Below are positions 48,901 through 63,769 of a stretch of DNA of 64,000 nt, one piece after another. A program made the position numbers and the translations under genes. Origin of the DNA: Trematomus loennbergii (taxonomy: Eukaryota; Chordata; Actinopteri; Perciformes; Nototheniidae); NCBI GenBank assembly GCA_012861695.1, contig JAAOOA010000026.1, positions 15,571,937 through 15,635,936 on the forward strand. The letters are read 5' to 3'. A model generated the notes under the pieces. The model was not told where the DNA came from, did not search any database, and saw nothing but the letters and a program-made list of their open reading frames with translations. How positions within the stretch are numbered: the stretch's first letter is position 1; every line of letters begins with the position of its first letter.

Positions 48901-49554
48901 AATCTCCTTTCCATACTCTAGTTTTTAACTCAAGTTAAACAGCTTTTCTGTGCGGCTCTACACTCTAAGAAGTGCGATCAAATTGTCGATGAATGTCATG
49001 AGGAAATCCTTTGATATTTAAGGTATAGCCAGAACCTGTCAAACACCTCAAATAGAGCTCTGAAGCATTACCAGGATCCGAGGATTCAGCGGATGATTTA
49101 TTAGAAGATGAAGTGGATCAGAGGGGATTGAGCCCTGGGTCTCTGGGCCGATGGGCCTGCCTTATCTAACACCAGCAGGCTCCATGGCCAATCTCCAGTG
49201 GGCAACTCTCCATAAAGCTCTGGTGCTGAAAAAAGTCAGATTGAGGAACTTACGCTTTGATCACCTTAAGAAAATCATTAATATGCTTCCTTCATCAATG
49301 TGTACGAAAAACTCTGCTTCAACCAAAAAAAAGCTTTAATATATATGAACTTCATTTCCAGTTGACTTGAGTTTAAACACATTGGGAAAGTGTGGACTTC
49401 TTAGACAGAAACAATCATGGCAAGGCTTCAAATTCAGATTTTTTAACTGTGTTGTTTCCTAACACAATCAAACACCATTTTATAAAAGAAACACAACAGA
49501 CTGACAAAATAGATAACCAGAAAAGTTAACCTCCATCTTGTTTCATACATCAGG

Positions 49555-50160
49555 GCCTTTTGGCGGTATTACCGGGGTTAGCAATAGCGCCAAGGTCTGA
49601 TAACAGTCCCACAGGGCTCAATCACACACTTCACCGGCCGATAGCTCACTGATATGACGCGGGTCAAGGATAGGACAGAATCCACTGTAAATATCGAATG
49701 CATGTCTTGAGCTGTTAGGGGTGAGGCTGTAGGGAGGAGAAGGTGGCACGTATCTCTGAGTGTGAAGGATGTGGTATAAATCATTCCCATACATGATTCA
49801 ATTCATTATATTTCATTAGTGCCATTGCTTCCCCTTTGATTTCCATTAATGACGATAGGTTAGAGGGAATAAATACGAATTCTGTGTTTATTTTGATCAC
49901 ATTAGGGAGCTGTTTTTTTATGGAGCATTTATGATTGCATTAAGCATGAGAGGGCCCAGCATCACATAGGACTCACATGCCACTCATGCAGATTAAATTA
50001 CGCACGATCAATAAGGCGGATCCATCTAACGATCACACAGTTGCCTTCCTTGAACTGCTGTGGAAATCTTTTTTAATATAAGACAGCGAGAAGACGGCAT
50101 TCCACAGATGCATTAGTGGCCCCGCCGGGTAAACACGGGAAATAGGACGTCTAGATGATT
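49555..50160. promoter_or_regulatory. Candidate conserved non-coding element
   Basis: This is a unique, repeat-free stretch with balanced composition and several homeodomain-like cores (tttccattaatgac, catttatgattgcatta, gattaaattacgcac). This is a judgement by eye; conservation was not tested. Confidence 0.3.
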
Positions 50161-51682
50161 GCTTAAAAGGATTACGAAACGCATTCAAATATTTTTCATA
50201 CCAAATTGTATGCTACCTGTACCTGTGATGAAACAATTGAAGGAAACAGCAGTTCACAAACGTACAAATTAGACCACCTGGGAGGGTAATTGCTTTGTCC
50301 CCCTATCCATCATCTATAACATGGTACTTTCAAAAGACAATTCGCACAGTCAAGGACACGCAGGAAAACACACACACACAATTGCATTCCTATCTCTTTA
50401 TTACTCTGCTTTACTTTCATATCTTTTTCCCCACATCCACACAAACTCTCAATTGTGTCTGCTAGTTTTTAAACCAGCGTTAATTAAACAGATTACAACA
50501 CAGAACTAATCAAAACTGCCACGCTCTTCAAGACCCAAACTAATGGTAGACTATTCTTTAATTTCCCGCTTAATCAAATACACATAAAGGGGTGCATATG
50601 CACACTCACGCACGCAGCTCATTACCCTCCGTGCTTCTCACTGATGCATGGCGAGTTCCTCCATCGGAATCAGATTGCTCTGAAGGGACCTTTGATTTAA
50701 CTCAGGTTGTAAAGGCAGCTGCTCTGGTCCTGCTTGGTCCGGCCATTGATTGTATGCTTTCGTTCTCAATGTGAGTGAAGAACGGTAATCAGAAAAAACA
50801 GCACACGGCCCTCTGACCTCTCCCACTGAACTGAAGAGGTCTGAATATCGAGCTCCTTTCTTGTTCAATCTTCACTCATCATTGTTCTGTCAATTATTCC
50901 GGCCCCTAATGACTCTACGGGCATCGAGTAAAGCTCCTTCATAGACATATATTCGCTAACCTAAACAATTTGCATGAGCTCACAGTTCGTGGGGTCTAGT
51001 ATAATGTCAGCACTGAATGAAGAAACCCTTCCTTATTCAAATCAGTGTATACCTAAAGTATCGCTCTGCAGGCACATATTACAATTCTGAAATTACGCGC
51101 ATGGCTCACGTCGGAATATTATCACCATATCCAATGTAGGATAACACTATTGCTCATAATGAAAAATGCATATTGGGATGACTCATTTCTTCTATTTTCT
51201 AATGTAAGGGTTTCCATACGAGACACTATATAATAACCGTCTTAAATTTCATATAAAGGTTGAAGAAAGTGAGGGATGTCATTGAGATGGGGCGAAGAAG
51301 TGATGAAAGCAGGAGAAGATTGCACCCCCTTTCAGGCCTCAGGCTATTATTACCATATCAGAAGAACAATCAATCAAATTGGGTTAAAATGTACATGCTG
51401 TGTCGGGACACGCGTAATGGGATCATGAATATGGCACAGCTTCCACATGTGGCACAAAGTGGGCCGCTCACACTCCCGGGGCCACAGGTAACCTACGTGT
51501 AATTGAACACAGCATGCAGTAGGGACCAAGAGGCTCCTTGTATGTTGATCCATGATCACGTTCTGGTTGGTTGCAAACCTCAGCTAGTTTAATCAAATAC
51601 ATGTTGTATTGTAGCTCTGCAATATGGTCAAAATAGCCACATTAAATACAATTTCCTGATATTTACATATTATTGAAATCAG

Positions 51683-51860
51683 GGCTGCTACTAATACATA
51701 TTTTCAGTGACGATTAATCTGCTGATTCTTTTTATATCGATTAATTTATACACGTCTTTTAAATGATCAGAAAACAGTGACATATTATTGCCACCTTTTA
51801 GTTTGTTTTGGGGAGGGGATTAAAAAAATGAGGAAGTTAAAACTGAAAATGAATCCAAAC
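51683..51860. repeat. Degenerate interspersed repeat (same type as 21618-21870)
   Basis: The phrases agggctgctactaatacat, gtgacgattaatctgctgat and aaatgatcagaaaacagtga fit the start of the same common fish repeat. The copy is strongly diverged. Confidence 0.4.
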
Positions 51861-52015
51861 TAATAGTAAATGTAGTGCTCTTTGTAGCAAAAATGCTTAT
51901 AAACACATTACCAGAATCTATTTATAAATGAAATGTTTTAGTAGGGGTACAATACCTATTTCTATGTTTCGTAAAATGTCCCTTATGTAAAGCATTTTTG
52001 TCTTTAAGTAACTGA

Positions 52016-52465
52016 TGTTGTAAATGCTAGCGTCAGCATGCTACAAGCTCAAGATGACGATGTTGATATGCTGGTTGGCAGGCAGTAGTTACCATGTTAG
52101 GTCAATTTAACATGGTAACATGGGAGATTAGCGCTACAGTAAACACAAAGTTCAACAGAGGCTGATGGTTTGTCAGAACATTGTTTTTCCTTTTATAAAA
52201 TAGAATGAAAATGAACGAATGACACAACCTGGAAGAATCCCCAAAGTTATTGTGATATATTCTTTGTTCTCCATGACCTCATCTGTTGAAATGTTCCTGG
52301 TAATCTTTCCAACAGTCTTTGAGTTATTACACTTAAAACCAAATGTGTCAACCTTCAGTGAGGGTTGCTCCGGCAGAAAAGTCAGGGGATCCCCAAAGGC
52401 ATTGGGAACATGGGGAACGTGAACGTCTGTATAACATATCATGGCAGTAAAACCATTCAAAGCCG
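52016..52465 (+). repeat. Teleost interspersed repeat (diverged)
   Basis: The series tgctagcgtcagcatgcta, ttagcgctacagtaaacaca, cagaggctgatggt, gtcaggggatccccaaag and gtctgtataacatatcatgg follows the order of a repeat I recognise as common in fish genomes. Short ORFs here are accidental. A fragment in opposite orientation seems to lie at 45840-45935. Confidence 0.55.
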
Positions 52466-53363
52466 ATCATGTCGACTTATCGCCCCCTAAAGAGCACAGC
52501 TATCTATACATCTCAGCAGGTTAGCTCACATAACATTCAACCTAAAGCATATTGGGTGAACTGGAACAAATACTTGCAGTGGAAAATGGAGATATAACAA
52601 TGCTAAGCAGTGGGAATCTAATCTAACGAGAATCTTTATGGACTATTTATATGAGAATTGTGGCTTTCTTCTTTCCCTGGCACACTGCACAGTATGCTAA
52701 TCAGTCTAGAACAAGCTTGGGGTTTCCATTCCCCTCATTGATGCTTGCTTCCTCTGTTTCGCAGAAAGACCCTCTGAGGCTCATGTCACCTCCCTCAGCA
52801 GATGGCTGGGGCAAACTCAGTATGACAGCCCTCGATTTCACTGATGCTTAAAACATGATTTCACCAACTGTGGGAAAACAATTTGAATCTTTAACCTATT
52901 TTCACACAGGGGCTCGAACACTGAGTGCTATTCTCATCAAACGCTCAGCACATCTATTAGACTTTTCCTGCAACTTCCCTGCCACATTAGTTTCTTAAAA
53001 CCATCAATCTGTAACACATGTCACTACAGCCACCAAAAGGTGAAGCCTGATCAAACAGACACTGAAAAGCATAGATTGTTTACCTCAAATCTGACTCCAC
53101 TCATGCTGGCATTGTCACTCAGACACAAGACGATGGTGTTGTGTTCAGATAGCTGCCCTAAGAAGTTTGCTTTACAGGCTTGCATCATTGTGTAGGTGTT
53201 GTAAGGCTGTCTTGTCAGTCTTTTAGAGTAAGCCTTACTCCCACTTGCTCACAGTGGGAGCTCTCTGTAGCAACCGCAGACAAATTGAATGTGGTGACAT
53301 GTTTCATGATCCTGTAGACTTTGAAGGTGAAAGATGCTCGAGGGCTCTATTTGTTTGTTTGTT

Positions 53364-53382
53364 TGTGTGTGTGTGTGTGTGT
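53364..53382. repeat. (TG)n following a (TTTG)n run
   Basis: Three to four TTTG units lead into TG repeats. Confidence 0.9.
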
Positions 53383-56300
53383 TGTTGGTGTGTGTCAGAC
53401 AGTATATTATGTGTATGCACACAGACGGGACTCAGTTAGTATTAAGAAAAAACACATTTGAGAATTAGATATTTAACACAGTATATGTTATCTTCACTGA
53501 TCTTTGAAGTCCTTGAAAGTGTGTGTGATTTGAGAGGATACATCAAGCCTTTTTTTAAATAGACATACAGACAAGGGTAGTTTTTTATTTTGATATTATT
53601 TTTAATTAACATGAGTAAATAGCTTCCTCCCGCTGTCACTATGTGTGTCTCTGAGTAAGGTGGAAATGTGAGTCTTTTATTTTACAATCATAGTAATATT
53701 TCATTATATGTCATTTATATTAATGCCTATTAAACTTCATGATGAAATTGATGGGAAAAGTAGGAATGGGTGAGTGATTCGCACTCTCAAAGGTTATCGA
53801 TGAAGTCTTCATATTATGGCTGAAAGCTTTGACAGTCAATCAATGCTTGTCAGGAAATTAATCGGTTCCAATATATCCATATCATTTGATAATTGATCAG
53901 TCGTGTCAGTCTTTTTTGCCAGTTGCTGCAGTGAACTGAATCCCTTTTAGAAACGTCAATAACAAAACTCTTAATTACCGAATTGAGAAAAGGATAAGCA
54001 TATTAATCTGTTATGAATATAAACTTCATATAGCAAATACACTTTAAAACCCATCAGCAATGCGACTTTTGAGAGTAACACATTTTGCTTCATGTCATTA
54101 TTTTCTACTCATTGCTGTTGTCCCTCAGCTGTGCCCACTGCTCCCTTTTGTGTACCAGATGCCAAATGTTGTTGCTCTAGCCATAATAGCCCTGTCATGT
54201 TTAAACAGAGCCAAAGCCCAGAAGATTCTAACTTTCCTGTCTGGGCTCGTGTTTGTGTTTACTGCTCTTGAAGTCTGCACGTCTCTGTGTGCATGTGTTC
54301 ATTTGAGAGGAGCAGATTGAGAAATGTCGGCCATTAGATTCAGTTTATTTTAATGAATTGTTAGATGCCACGCCTCACCTCCTGCAATTACAAATCGAAC
54401 TCCCTCCCCCCGTGGACAAGCTAGTGATTGACACGTTGATTATTAGGCTGCAGAACTGCTACTGCGGGAACGAAACCTTCTTTCTTTCCCTTTCTTAACT
54501 CTTCGCCTCCATCACACAGGAACTCCAAATTGTGTTAGCTTTCATTAAAAAGAAATGAAGGAGCCAGAGGCAGCTTGCGTATACCTGACATGCGCTGAAT
54601 CAAAAAGAGGGAGGACACAGGGAGGACTGGCTGGTGAAGGACAGCTCTTAACGTTTAAGTATCCTAATGCGTCTTCATAACAGAGTGGACAGTACTGTCT
54701 GATGACCATTGGGCCACTTTGATCTGGCATCAGTCAGCTTTATTGCAGCCTTGAGACCGGCACAGTCATGTATGTAGTAGCCCATTTGTGACAAGATCTG
54801 CTTCGCTTGTGTTAAGAGCGGTAAACTAGATTTGGGTCTTGCTTTCAATTGTTAAGTAGAGCACTTGTTGTCGAGGGAATGTGATGAGTCATGACAGCCA
54901 TTGCCTTCATTTGTCTTGCCTCGAAACTTTAGTGAATATAAACACGTTTTATTTTCTTTGCAAAACTAGCGAGGTTACACATTTCGTCAGACTGCATTTT
55001 CCCGCCTTGCCACAAAATGTGTCCACTCTCTAAAACAGGACAGTCTGTTCCCTACCATCACCTATTTCATTTTGTATATACATCACATAATGCTTAATTT
55101 CCTTGGATAACATTGGTAGTTTCTTTTTAGTGCACTGCTTTTTTATCTACGCAGCCACATACGCTCTCTTCTCCTTGTGAACAATTGAAGAAAGACACTG
55201 TCGCTCAGAAAGAAACTAGATCAGCCTAACCCAATTAAACACTCATTCTACCAACACACCAATGTACTTTTCGAAATCAACATGAACCACTCTTTAAATT
55301 GGCATCATTTAGACCCACTACCACACTTGTTAAAAAAGAAAAAACATGTCACTTCTAACGCTGGTCTTCCTGTTACTCCCAATGTTCCTTATACAGACCT
55401 GAAGAACACCAGGCGCGAAAGCAAGTTTTCATTTAAACAAAATGTAAATGGTCATGCTGAAAACATGTGTAACTGTATAGGCAATTTGGTTGATGAGACA
55501 TGTACGGCACAGTTAGGACCAGGTCTGGCTCAATATAGGATTTTCTTATCTCATACACTACACTCTGACATCCTTGCTGTCTGCCTACAGATGCCCTCAA
55601 ATACAAAATGCTGACCACAGCGTTCTGTGGACGGGACTGGGATTGGAAAGGGTTGATTTAATTAGCTTGATGCTAACCAAATCCCAAACATGTGGAGACC
55701 TTATGATCAGTGTAAATCAACATGCTGTTTTTACTCCTATAGGCAATTAATTTACCACACAGTATTGAGCTGAGGAGGTAATCCATGCAGGTTGCTATAC
55801 ATACTGAAGCAAAATCAATTTGTCAAAAATATTGAGTGTGGTTTCTGTGGTTTGCATAAAGTAGCTGCAGCGGGAGATAGAGCAGCAGTTGAGAGGGAGA
55901 AGGATTGGGCAAAAACAAGCATAAACACAACCGTATATAACATTTTCGAATAGTTTTCTATGTTGGCTTGTGTTATGTTGGTTTAACTGAAGTATTTTAG
56001 AGACTTTCCTGACATCATGGTTGGAATATATCGTTTTTTTGGTTAAAGACAGAACTAAAGAGAATGTGAATTTAAAAAGGATATCACAGGCAGATGGTTA
56101 AAGTGTATCCGGAACATATTATTGGTTCACACACTGAGGCACTGCCAAATGAACTGTGTTTGTGTGTCCCCCTAGAGTTTGTATCCTCTCTTTTTCTACT
56201 GGCACTCCAGTCATGCATTTCTGTTTTCACACCTCCACTCTCAGCTGTTGGTTTCTGCAGAGCCTAGAGGATGAGCATTGGACATATGGCTTCTAAAGTA

Positions 56301-59241
56301 ACTGGACACACTTCTTGCAAACCTCTGGGACATGAGTACTTCCCAAAAGTGGTCATCACACTACAGTACATAAAACATCATTACACTGAGATAGACCGGT
56401 CTCTGTTGTTTCTCACCTCTCCTTATTGGCTGCTGGGTGTTTAGTCCTCCAGCCTGTTTTATATATATCATTAGAGTCTGTCACCTGGCGGTCAAAGTAT
56501 CGACTGTAATGTCGCACTTTCTACCACAAGACCAGGAGAGACCTCTTCCGGTGTTTATCTTCCAGGTTCTGCCAGTGATGCTGTTTTAATGGTCGGCAAA
56601 GTGAGCTTCAATTGACATAAGGAGGAGTTTAATGTTTCAGGCCACTTGCTTTTTTTTAAAACCTTGCCTTCGATCTCTACCTTTGTCCATAAACCCCCAT
56701 TAATATTCTGGCTAATGAAGCTCGTTCTGCACTTAACCTGACTGATGGGATATTTCCTACCCACAGGAAAGCAGTAGAATAAAATGAGTATGAACCTATT
56801 ACTGGTCAGAAGGAGAAAAAAATCTTTGCAGGTAAAAGGAAGTGAAAAATATTTAATTACAGCAATTACTTTCAAGACTTTCAGATTAAATTCAACATGG
56901 CTCTGTTGTAGCCTCCAAGCTAGCTTAGTTTAATACTACAAGATGTATTAATTCTTTCTATGGTAGTCTGGAAAATATCTACAGAGAAGAGCCGTCGAGG
57001 TAGAGGCTTGACCAATAAGATGAACTGGTTGGGCCACTTCTGAACATTGTTCTGAGCTCAGAAACGAAGCACATTTCTGAAACTGCAAAGTCTACTCCCC
57101 CTAAAAAGTCATTTCAAACAACATTTCAGTCGACATTGCATGAGTAGACACAGCTCATTTTGTTCCTGTTTGAATATGGAAAGCAAAGACCAATAAAAGC
57201 CCATCAAGCCGTGTATTTGTCCAGTCAGGCGTCCTCAAAAAGCAAAGAATCATTTCCGAACTGGCTTCCAAGGCTACTTGCACCGCAAAGGGAGCACTTT
57301 CCATTGATTTTTCCATTTGAAAATGTTTTTAATGTTTCAGTCAAATAGAAAAACTGGTTGAACTGCTGCTCTCTCTGTAACCGCTTAACCTCCTCAACGA
57401 GAATTTCTCTATTAAAGATCAGTGCATTTTTGCAAAGACCACAAACAATGTTGTTCATTCACTGCTTTTCTACAGGTGTTCCATTTGATATGTAATCTTA
57501 AGGAACCTAAAAGCACAGGGTCTCAGCTGGCGTTCCATTATCATTTCAATACTTCAAGGTAGTCTTTTGTCGAGGTGCAGGATGCAGGATGTAATTCCAG
57601 CTTCAGCATGTGTGACCTTGACTTGAGCAGTCCTGTATAATTCAATGTCCAGGCTCCACAGCGGGTGTGTGAAAGAAATGCATGTAAATGATAGATGGCT
57701 TGTCATTCATCACCGTCGTCACCTTGGCACACAGGAGGAAATAACAGTGCAGGTACGGTGTCATTTCCTTTGAGCAGCTACTTTGTCTTGCCCTAAAAAC
57801 TTTTATCTGTCGCTTTGAATACCAGATACTGTACAGAGACACACAAACATATATTTATGTAAAACATAAATGTAAGCAGCAATCATCCACGCATGAGCCT
57901 GAATTAATTATTTATGTCTTGTGGACATGATATGAAAGTTGCAGACTTTTTCTTCTATTCTTCAAACCTTCTTTTTATTCATGGGATCACCTTGCCCCGC
58001 CAAAGCAGGAAGTTCTTAAATTCTACACATAGTGGTAAGTTCGGTGAGCTTCTCAAACTTACAATGCAATACCCTTTTTTCATGTACTTGAGTGAAACTT
58101 CAAGGATTAAACAAGTTATTTGCTACATTGTATCACACTGTACTTCACTAGCATGCATTTTCAAAGAACACCATAGCTTTTGATTAATGTCATTCCTATC
58201 CAGCAAACAAATTACTTGAGGTATTTCATCCTTCTTAATTTTTGGGGAAAAGGTTTGGCAAGGTATTATTTCAGAATTGACGTGGCACATTCAAGGACTT
58301 ACAGTCAACAGAGTTTTGAGTGTCAAGAGAGCCTCTTTCATTTAATCCAGATTCATATTGTCCTCAAGTGCTTGGACGTGGGGGATATCAGAATGCAACA
58401 CAAGAGTTTTGAATACCACATCATAATAAGAACAGAAAATACCCTCCAGGATATGAGATGCAATTAATCATCCATATTAAGTAACTGTTAAGTCTATGGT
58501 GAATTTTGATATAGTGCACTGAAGTCAAGTGAAATCCAATGTTGTGCAGAAGGTGGGAAATCCCTTTTAAAAGATATGGTATGTTTTGAAAAATCATTAG
58601 CAGTAATGTGAAGTAGTTAACAGGATAACACATCTACATGTATAACCACCAGTATGTTTATGTAGTAAGACCTGGCAGCTTGCTATTGGCTCCTTGGTTG
58701 ACTTTTGCTGGTGGGGTATTTGTCTGGTAGGTCACTTGAGAATAATCGTATTTATTCCAATAGATGGTCTAGATTTAATAGTATTTTGGCAACCCTGGTA
58801 GATTAGGGCACACAGGAACTATCCACTGTCTGCTTGGTCTTTTAATGGGATTTGCTGACACACTGAACTGGATCTTGCGATGGGATCACGACACCTAAAT
58901 GGAGCCAGTGCCATACCCTGGCCAGGCCAAGGGCCCCTTCCCCACTTCCAACCACCCCCTACTTCCAATGCCCTTGTCGCTATACACCTATCTTCAAACT
59001 ACACACCTGTAAAGTTTTGTCATTCCGTCTTGCACGTTTATCCATGACAGTGCCAATAAATGAATGCTTTAGATGCTGAGTCATTTCGTCCACACTCTTC
59101 GCAATCACTCTCTCCTGACAGCTGTCCGAGAAATGATGAGAATAATGAAGGTGTGCTGCTGCTTTGTGGATTTCAGCAGAGTGTTCACTTCATTTTTCAT
59201 TCACGCATTGATTAACTGCGCAGAAGAAGAGACGGACGTAC

Positions 59242-59385
59242 CTTTGACTATAACTGTTCTCCTTTCGCCGACAGTGGAGGGTGACGACCCTGTGACCTTC
59301 ACTTCTGACTTCCTGGCTCACCGTCCACACAACAGGATTACTGGCTCTAGCTCCCAGGAACGCTACGCCGTCCTTCAGTTTGACC
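59242..59385 (-). CDS. tmem132: TMEM132 exon (third from 5' end by family structure)
   Basis: This 144-bp exon encodes ectodomain sequence beginning RVKLKDGVAFLG and ending ENSYSQR. It starts after a tttcag acceptor with one base that completes the codon of the preceding exon. It ends CAAAG before a gtacgt donor, leaving two bases that join the next exon's G to make Arg. The stretch matches the strand pattern of family sequence just before the VTWQVEY region. A 149-codon ORF on the opposite strand across 59073-59522 is a shadow. This is the most 5' exon in the window; the exon it splices from was not found in 59386-64000. Assignment rests mostly on phase and position because this part of the family is poorly conserved. 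Confidence 0.8.
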
Positions 59386-60889
59386 CTGAAACAAACAGAA
59401 GTGCACACGGGTTAAAAGGAAAACAAAAACATTTGATTTCAGAGCCTCAGAAATACGCTTGGGCTCTTAATTCTCTTCCTCCCTCTGACACAACAAACAT
59501 GTCTAAAGACAGAAATAAATGAGTTGGGCTTGAATTGACACAAGGTCACAAAAAAAACAGATCAAACATTCATGGTCTGTCTCTGTCACACAGGAAGGAC
59601 ATTCTTTTAGCTCCTACAACAACAAAACAAGAATATTTTGGACAGTAGTATTGCACTGATAAAAAACATGCTCACTACAGTAATATAAAAGCACTTACAG
59701 TAACTGCAGCAAAAAAGAAGAACATTTTTTGAAAGGCTTTTGGCAGTTGAGGATGATGAGAAAACAATAGCTGTCCTTTTCTCTTGTTGACAAAGGAACG
59801 TTTCAGTTTGAGCAACTCATCCTCTCTGGATTATTATCATTAAGAGGAAAGGTTTTCACTTCATTGTGTAATAATCTGCTGCATTTTTAAGACAAAGTCT
59901 GAACGCAACACGCCCATGAATGTCCAGCAACATGTGCACAGTCGAGGGAGAGGTGCCATTTATATGGCTAGGGCTCTTATTTTGAAATGGTCATTTGACC
60001 CTCCGGCAGTCTATATTGCATTGTAAAATGAGGATTATGGGAAACCAATCCAAAAGCTACTGGGTCATTATTCTACAGTCTATTGCCACTTTAATACGGA
60101 AGTTACACATTATCATTTTTTTACGAAATGTATTCCGGGCTCACATGGGACGTTAACACAAGTCTCCTTGTAAAATAAGGTGTTTTTTTATCCCGTCCAT
60201 CCAACCCAACCTCCTCGCTTTTCTGACTTTGTCGCTCTTTATACTTCCTGGTTCCCAATAACACATTTATTGGAGATGTATGAAGGACAAAGTCTTACTT
60301 TTCTTAGCTATGAATGGTGTTTGAAAACAGCATGCATGCACACAACCTCAAACACACCTGGGGTTTAACCAAGACTCCAATATTTGCCCCATCTGTCCAA
60401 CCCCTTTGTCCTTCTATAACTTCCATTACTGATGGTCACAGTCTGGCAGAGGCTAAACATGTGCCAAAGAACCATGACCTCCTCTTCTTCTAGTATACTG
60501 ACACGCTGTTGCTCTCCTCCTCCTCCTTCTGTCACATGGAATTACCATGAAGTACGTGAGCGGCTTTCAGTGCTTCCTTTTTCAACATGACAAATTGCTC
60601 TTGTTCAAACCCCTGGCACGAATGCGGCAGAATATTTTATGCGAGGGAAATGAAGAAAGAAGGGGCACGAAAAATCCAGATTGAAGTAAAACACCAAAGG
60701 CTAAAAAGCAAGGTGATGAGAAAGATGCATTTTGTTCCCAGTGAAACATGAGCCCAGGGTAAATTCGTTCTCTGCATCAAAATAATTGGAGACTGTCCTT
60801 GTTCTGAAACTGAGAAAGACTTGGTCGAGATGAAGGGGGGGAAAACTGAGCGTTAACCAGGGGATAATGACATGACAAACCATGCAGCA

Positions 60890-61200
60890 GTCTTTAGAAG
60901 AGCACAGTCATTACATCTTCAGTGTTTCACTGTCGTCTTTGATCTTATCCAGGCCGCTGAGGCGGTAATAACTGGCCTTGTGTTGGTCGCTGCTCCTGAC
61001 GAGCAGAGATAAAGGCCGCCGGTGTGGAAGACATAGACAATAACTAGGAGGAGGCGACTGATTGCTGTCTGCCCTCCTGTTTCCCAGTCAGCACCTTTAC
61101 ACGGCGCAGTAATTACTACAAACTCACAAGCAGACTAGCGCTGACAGTGGACAACGGCTAATGATAATCAACTTATACGGACCAAGGTCTGCTCTATTGA
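60890..61200. promoter_or_regulatory. Candidate conserved non-coding element
   Basis: The sequence is unique and GC-balanced, with cgcagtaattactacaaac, ggctaatgataatcaac and agagataaaggccgcc. No coding potential. Unverified. Confidence 0.28.
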
Positions 61201-61606
61201 TCAAATATCACATCCAAGTTTGAAGGCAGAAGCGCTTTGTCCCATGGCACCTTCTTCCTCTTTACAATATACAACTTATTTTCATTAGTGCTACATTTAA
61301 AAAAGAAAGAAAGCTGGTCATGCCGTATAAATATATGTTGGCTTAACTGGTGTTTTGTCACAGTATTTGGCAAGTAAATTACTTACAGTATGTATTAGTG
61401 AATCAATGGGTTGATGAGATGATCAATACTGTATAATTCTTTCTTTCGTTCTTTCTCATCCTTTCATCTCACTCTCAGTTTCTTCCCTCCTGCTTCACAC
61501 TCGCTCTGTATCTCTCACACACACATGACAGCTGACAAGCAAGCGCTGCTAAATTAACAAATGGCATGTTGTAAATGACATTGCTTTGGCTAATATGATT
61601 TCTGGT

Positions 61607-61627
61607 GAGGGAGGAGGAGGAGGAGGG
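61607..61627. repeat. (GGA)n trinucleotide repeat
   Basis: The tract consists of consecutive gga units ending in gggg. Confidence 0.9.
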
Positions 61628-63769
61628 GTGAGGCAATAAGGGAAAGCAATTTACCTTGCATCAGCACATGAAGCTGCCTCATTAATTCCATGAAAACCTG
61701 CATCAGTGGGATGAGTGTTTACAGATGAGATGAGGTTGTCAAGAAAGACGGTTTTCATCTCTGTCCTGATTGATGCTCAGAAATGACTCCGCAGGACGGC
61801 CACTCGTATGCTGCGTGAAATACCAATGTGCATTTATATAAATTGACTTTACACAGCAGGGAAATACATGGAAAACAAACGATTCTGATGTGAGGCCATG
61901 ACTCTTGTGTGCAAATAAAACATAATTTAGACACTAAATTGTTTAGATGTTGAAGCCATCAATCTAAAAATAAGTAACAAAACCATTAGCAACAGAAAAA
62001 GGATTTAAAATGGTTCATTTAACTGCAGAGTCTGGGCGGGGGATCTGTCCAAAAACACAAGACTTTCACTTAGGAGACTGCTGTTCGTGCACCATGAGTA
62101 ACTGCCATACTACTCCCTACTTATTTTCAGCCAAACCACCATATACTTAACATAACAGATGTGTGTTCTTGGGAGCAGCGGAAAGCTTTCAACATCAACT
62201 ATCACTTGTCCATTTTCTTACTTGATGCCAAATTGGGCTTTTGTAACAAAAAAAGCCAACATTACAATTTAAGAAAAGGGAGAAAACAGAAGGGAGAGTG
62301 CATTGTTGTTTGAGAGGTGGTGTACAGGGCTTTGTGTAGAGCCCAGGATGAAAATATATCTTGGTGTCAAAGGTGTTTGAGTGGATAGTGGAGGGGCCAG
62401 CGGTGGTTTAGAAGACATGGGTGTTGTGTTAGTGTGGAAGAAAATGGACAGATGACAAACATTCAATGGAGGTGAAGAGAGGACTTTATTGGTTAAGAGG
62501 CTAGAATAAGAGCTTTAAGTCAACAATGGCATGTGTTCTGGTCTTATCTTTCCAACATCAGAGAGCACATTATGTCAATGACATCATTAAGAAGCCATTT
62601 GCGAGGTTATGTCACCCACTAAAGTATAAATAATAAAGAAATCGGCTTTTGGAGTGCACAGACCCCTGCCAAGGCCAAATGCCCTAGATTGCAAAGTTAT
62701 ATAAGACATTTAGAGCATTACATTAACAGCCAGAAACCTTTTAGAGACAATGGAGGAATGGATACCTGAGCAAATAATAAAGACAGAACTCCAACCCTCT
62801 GGTTCAGATTAAGGAGGCCCAGACTCTGAATGTTTTATGTAAAGCCTGTCACCAAAGTAAACAATATGCTTGTATCAACCCCGTTATTCAGATCTACTCT
62901 AACATTGAAAGGCTTCTATCTTGAACAATGCTACACCCGTCCACCAAGTGCCATGAAAACCGGGCAGTCGTTTTTCTGTAATCTTGCTCACAGTCGGACA
63001 AAAAGACATAAACCGAGCCAAAGACACATCCTCCTTGGCAGATAAATGACACGAACAGGAGGAAAATGGTTCCCGGTTTTCCAATCCAGGTGATAGCGGA
63101 TCATTACTCCGACAGAGATGGAGACGAAGAGAACCCAATATCTCCACACTTAGATATACACACACAGGTCTGGGTCTATATCAGATATTATGTAAACTCA
63201 TTGGCAGAGAGTGGGTTGGTGGACAAAGCTAACCTTTAGAGGAGATAAATGAAAGCGAGAACAATTGCTCTGATATCGGCTCAGCCACAAAGAAAAACCA
63301 CCGTTGGCTCCTTCTACACAGAGACGCAAAGGGATGGGCCAGATGGAGAAAAGCTGTGATACGAATGAGTCAGCTAATTCAAATAAAACCAGCAGCCGGC
63401 TTCTGAGCAATCATTATCTCACTCAAAAAACCTCACAAATTGATCATCTGGTACTTGGATGAATCTAAAACACACCCTAACTCGTGGTTGGGCATATTTT
63501 CCTAATTAATTTCCAAAAGGTAGTTACGCTAAATTCAATTTACTGACAGCAAGTGAAATTAGCCAAATCACATCGAGCTTGTTGATTTGGCCTGTGTCCC
63601 GAAATGCTCAAACACCTGCAGCTAAATCCAGTTATAAAATGAATGCACAAGCTGTTGGACATAGAGCCCCGGCTTCCTTTATTTCCCTTCCTTCCTCTCT
63701 ATCTCTCTTGCTCAGAAACAAATAATCCCTCTCACCTCTGGGTAAAATGAGATTAGATAGTAGCTAATG

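Larger units (their letters stand above)
38213..59241 (-). other. TMEM132 intron, 21 kb
   Basis: The intron carries the tandem duplication (38329-39060) and fish repeats at 39932-40060, 45840-45935, 51683-51860 and 52016-52465. Candidate conserved regulatory stretches lie near 43985-44260, 49555-50160 and 50880-51110. Predicted ORFs, including 144 codons at 48094-48528, show no family resemblance. Confidence 0.83.

Noticed and set aside
59073..59522. 149-codon plus-strand ORF
   Set aside because: It overlaps the minus-strand TMEM132 exon 59242-59385 and has no family resemblance; a shadow.
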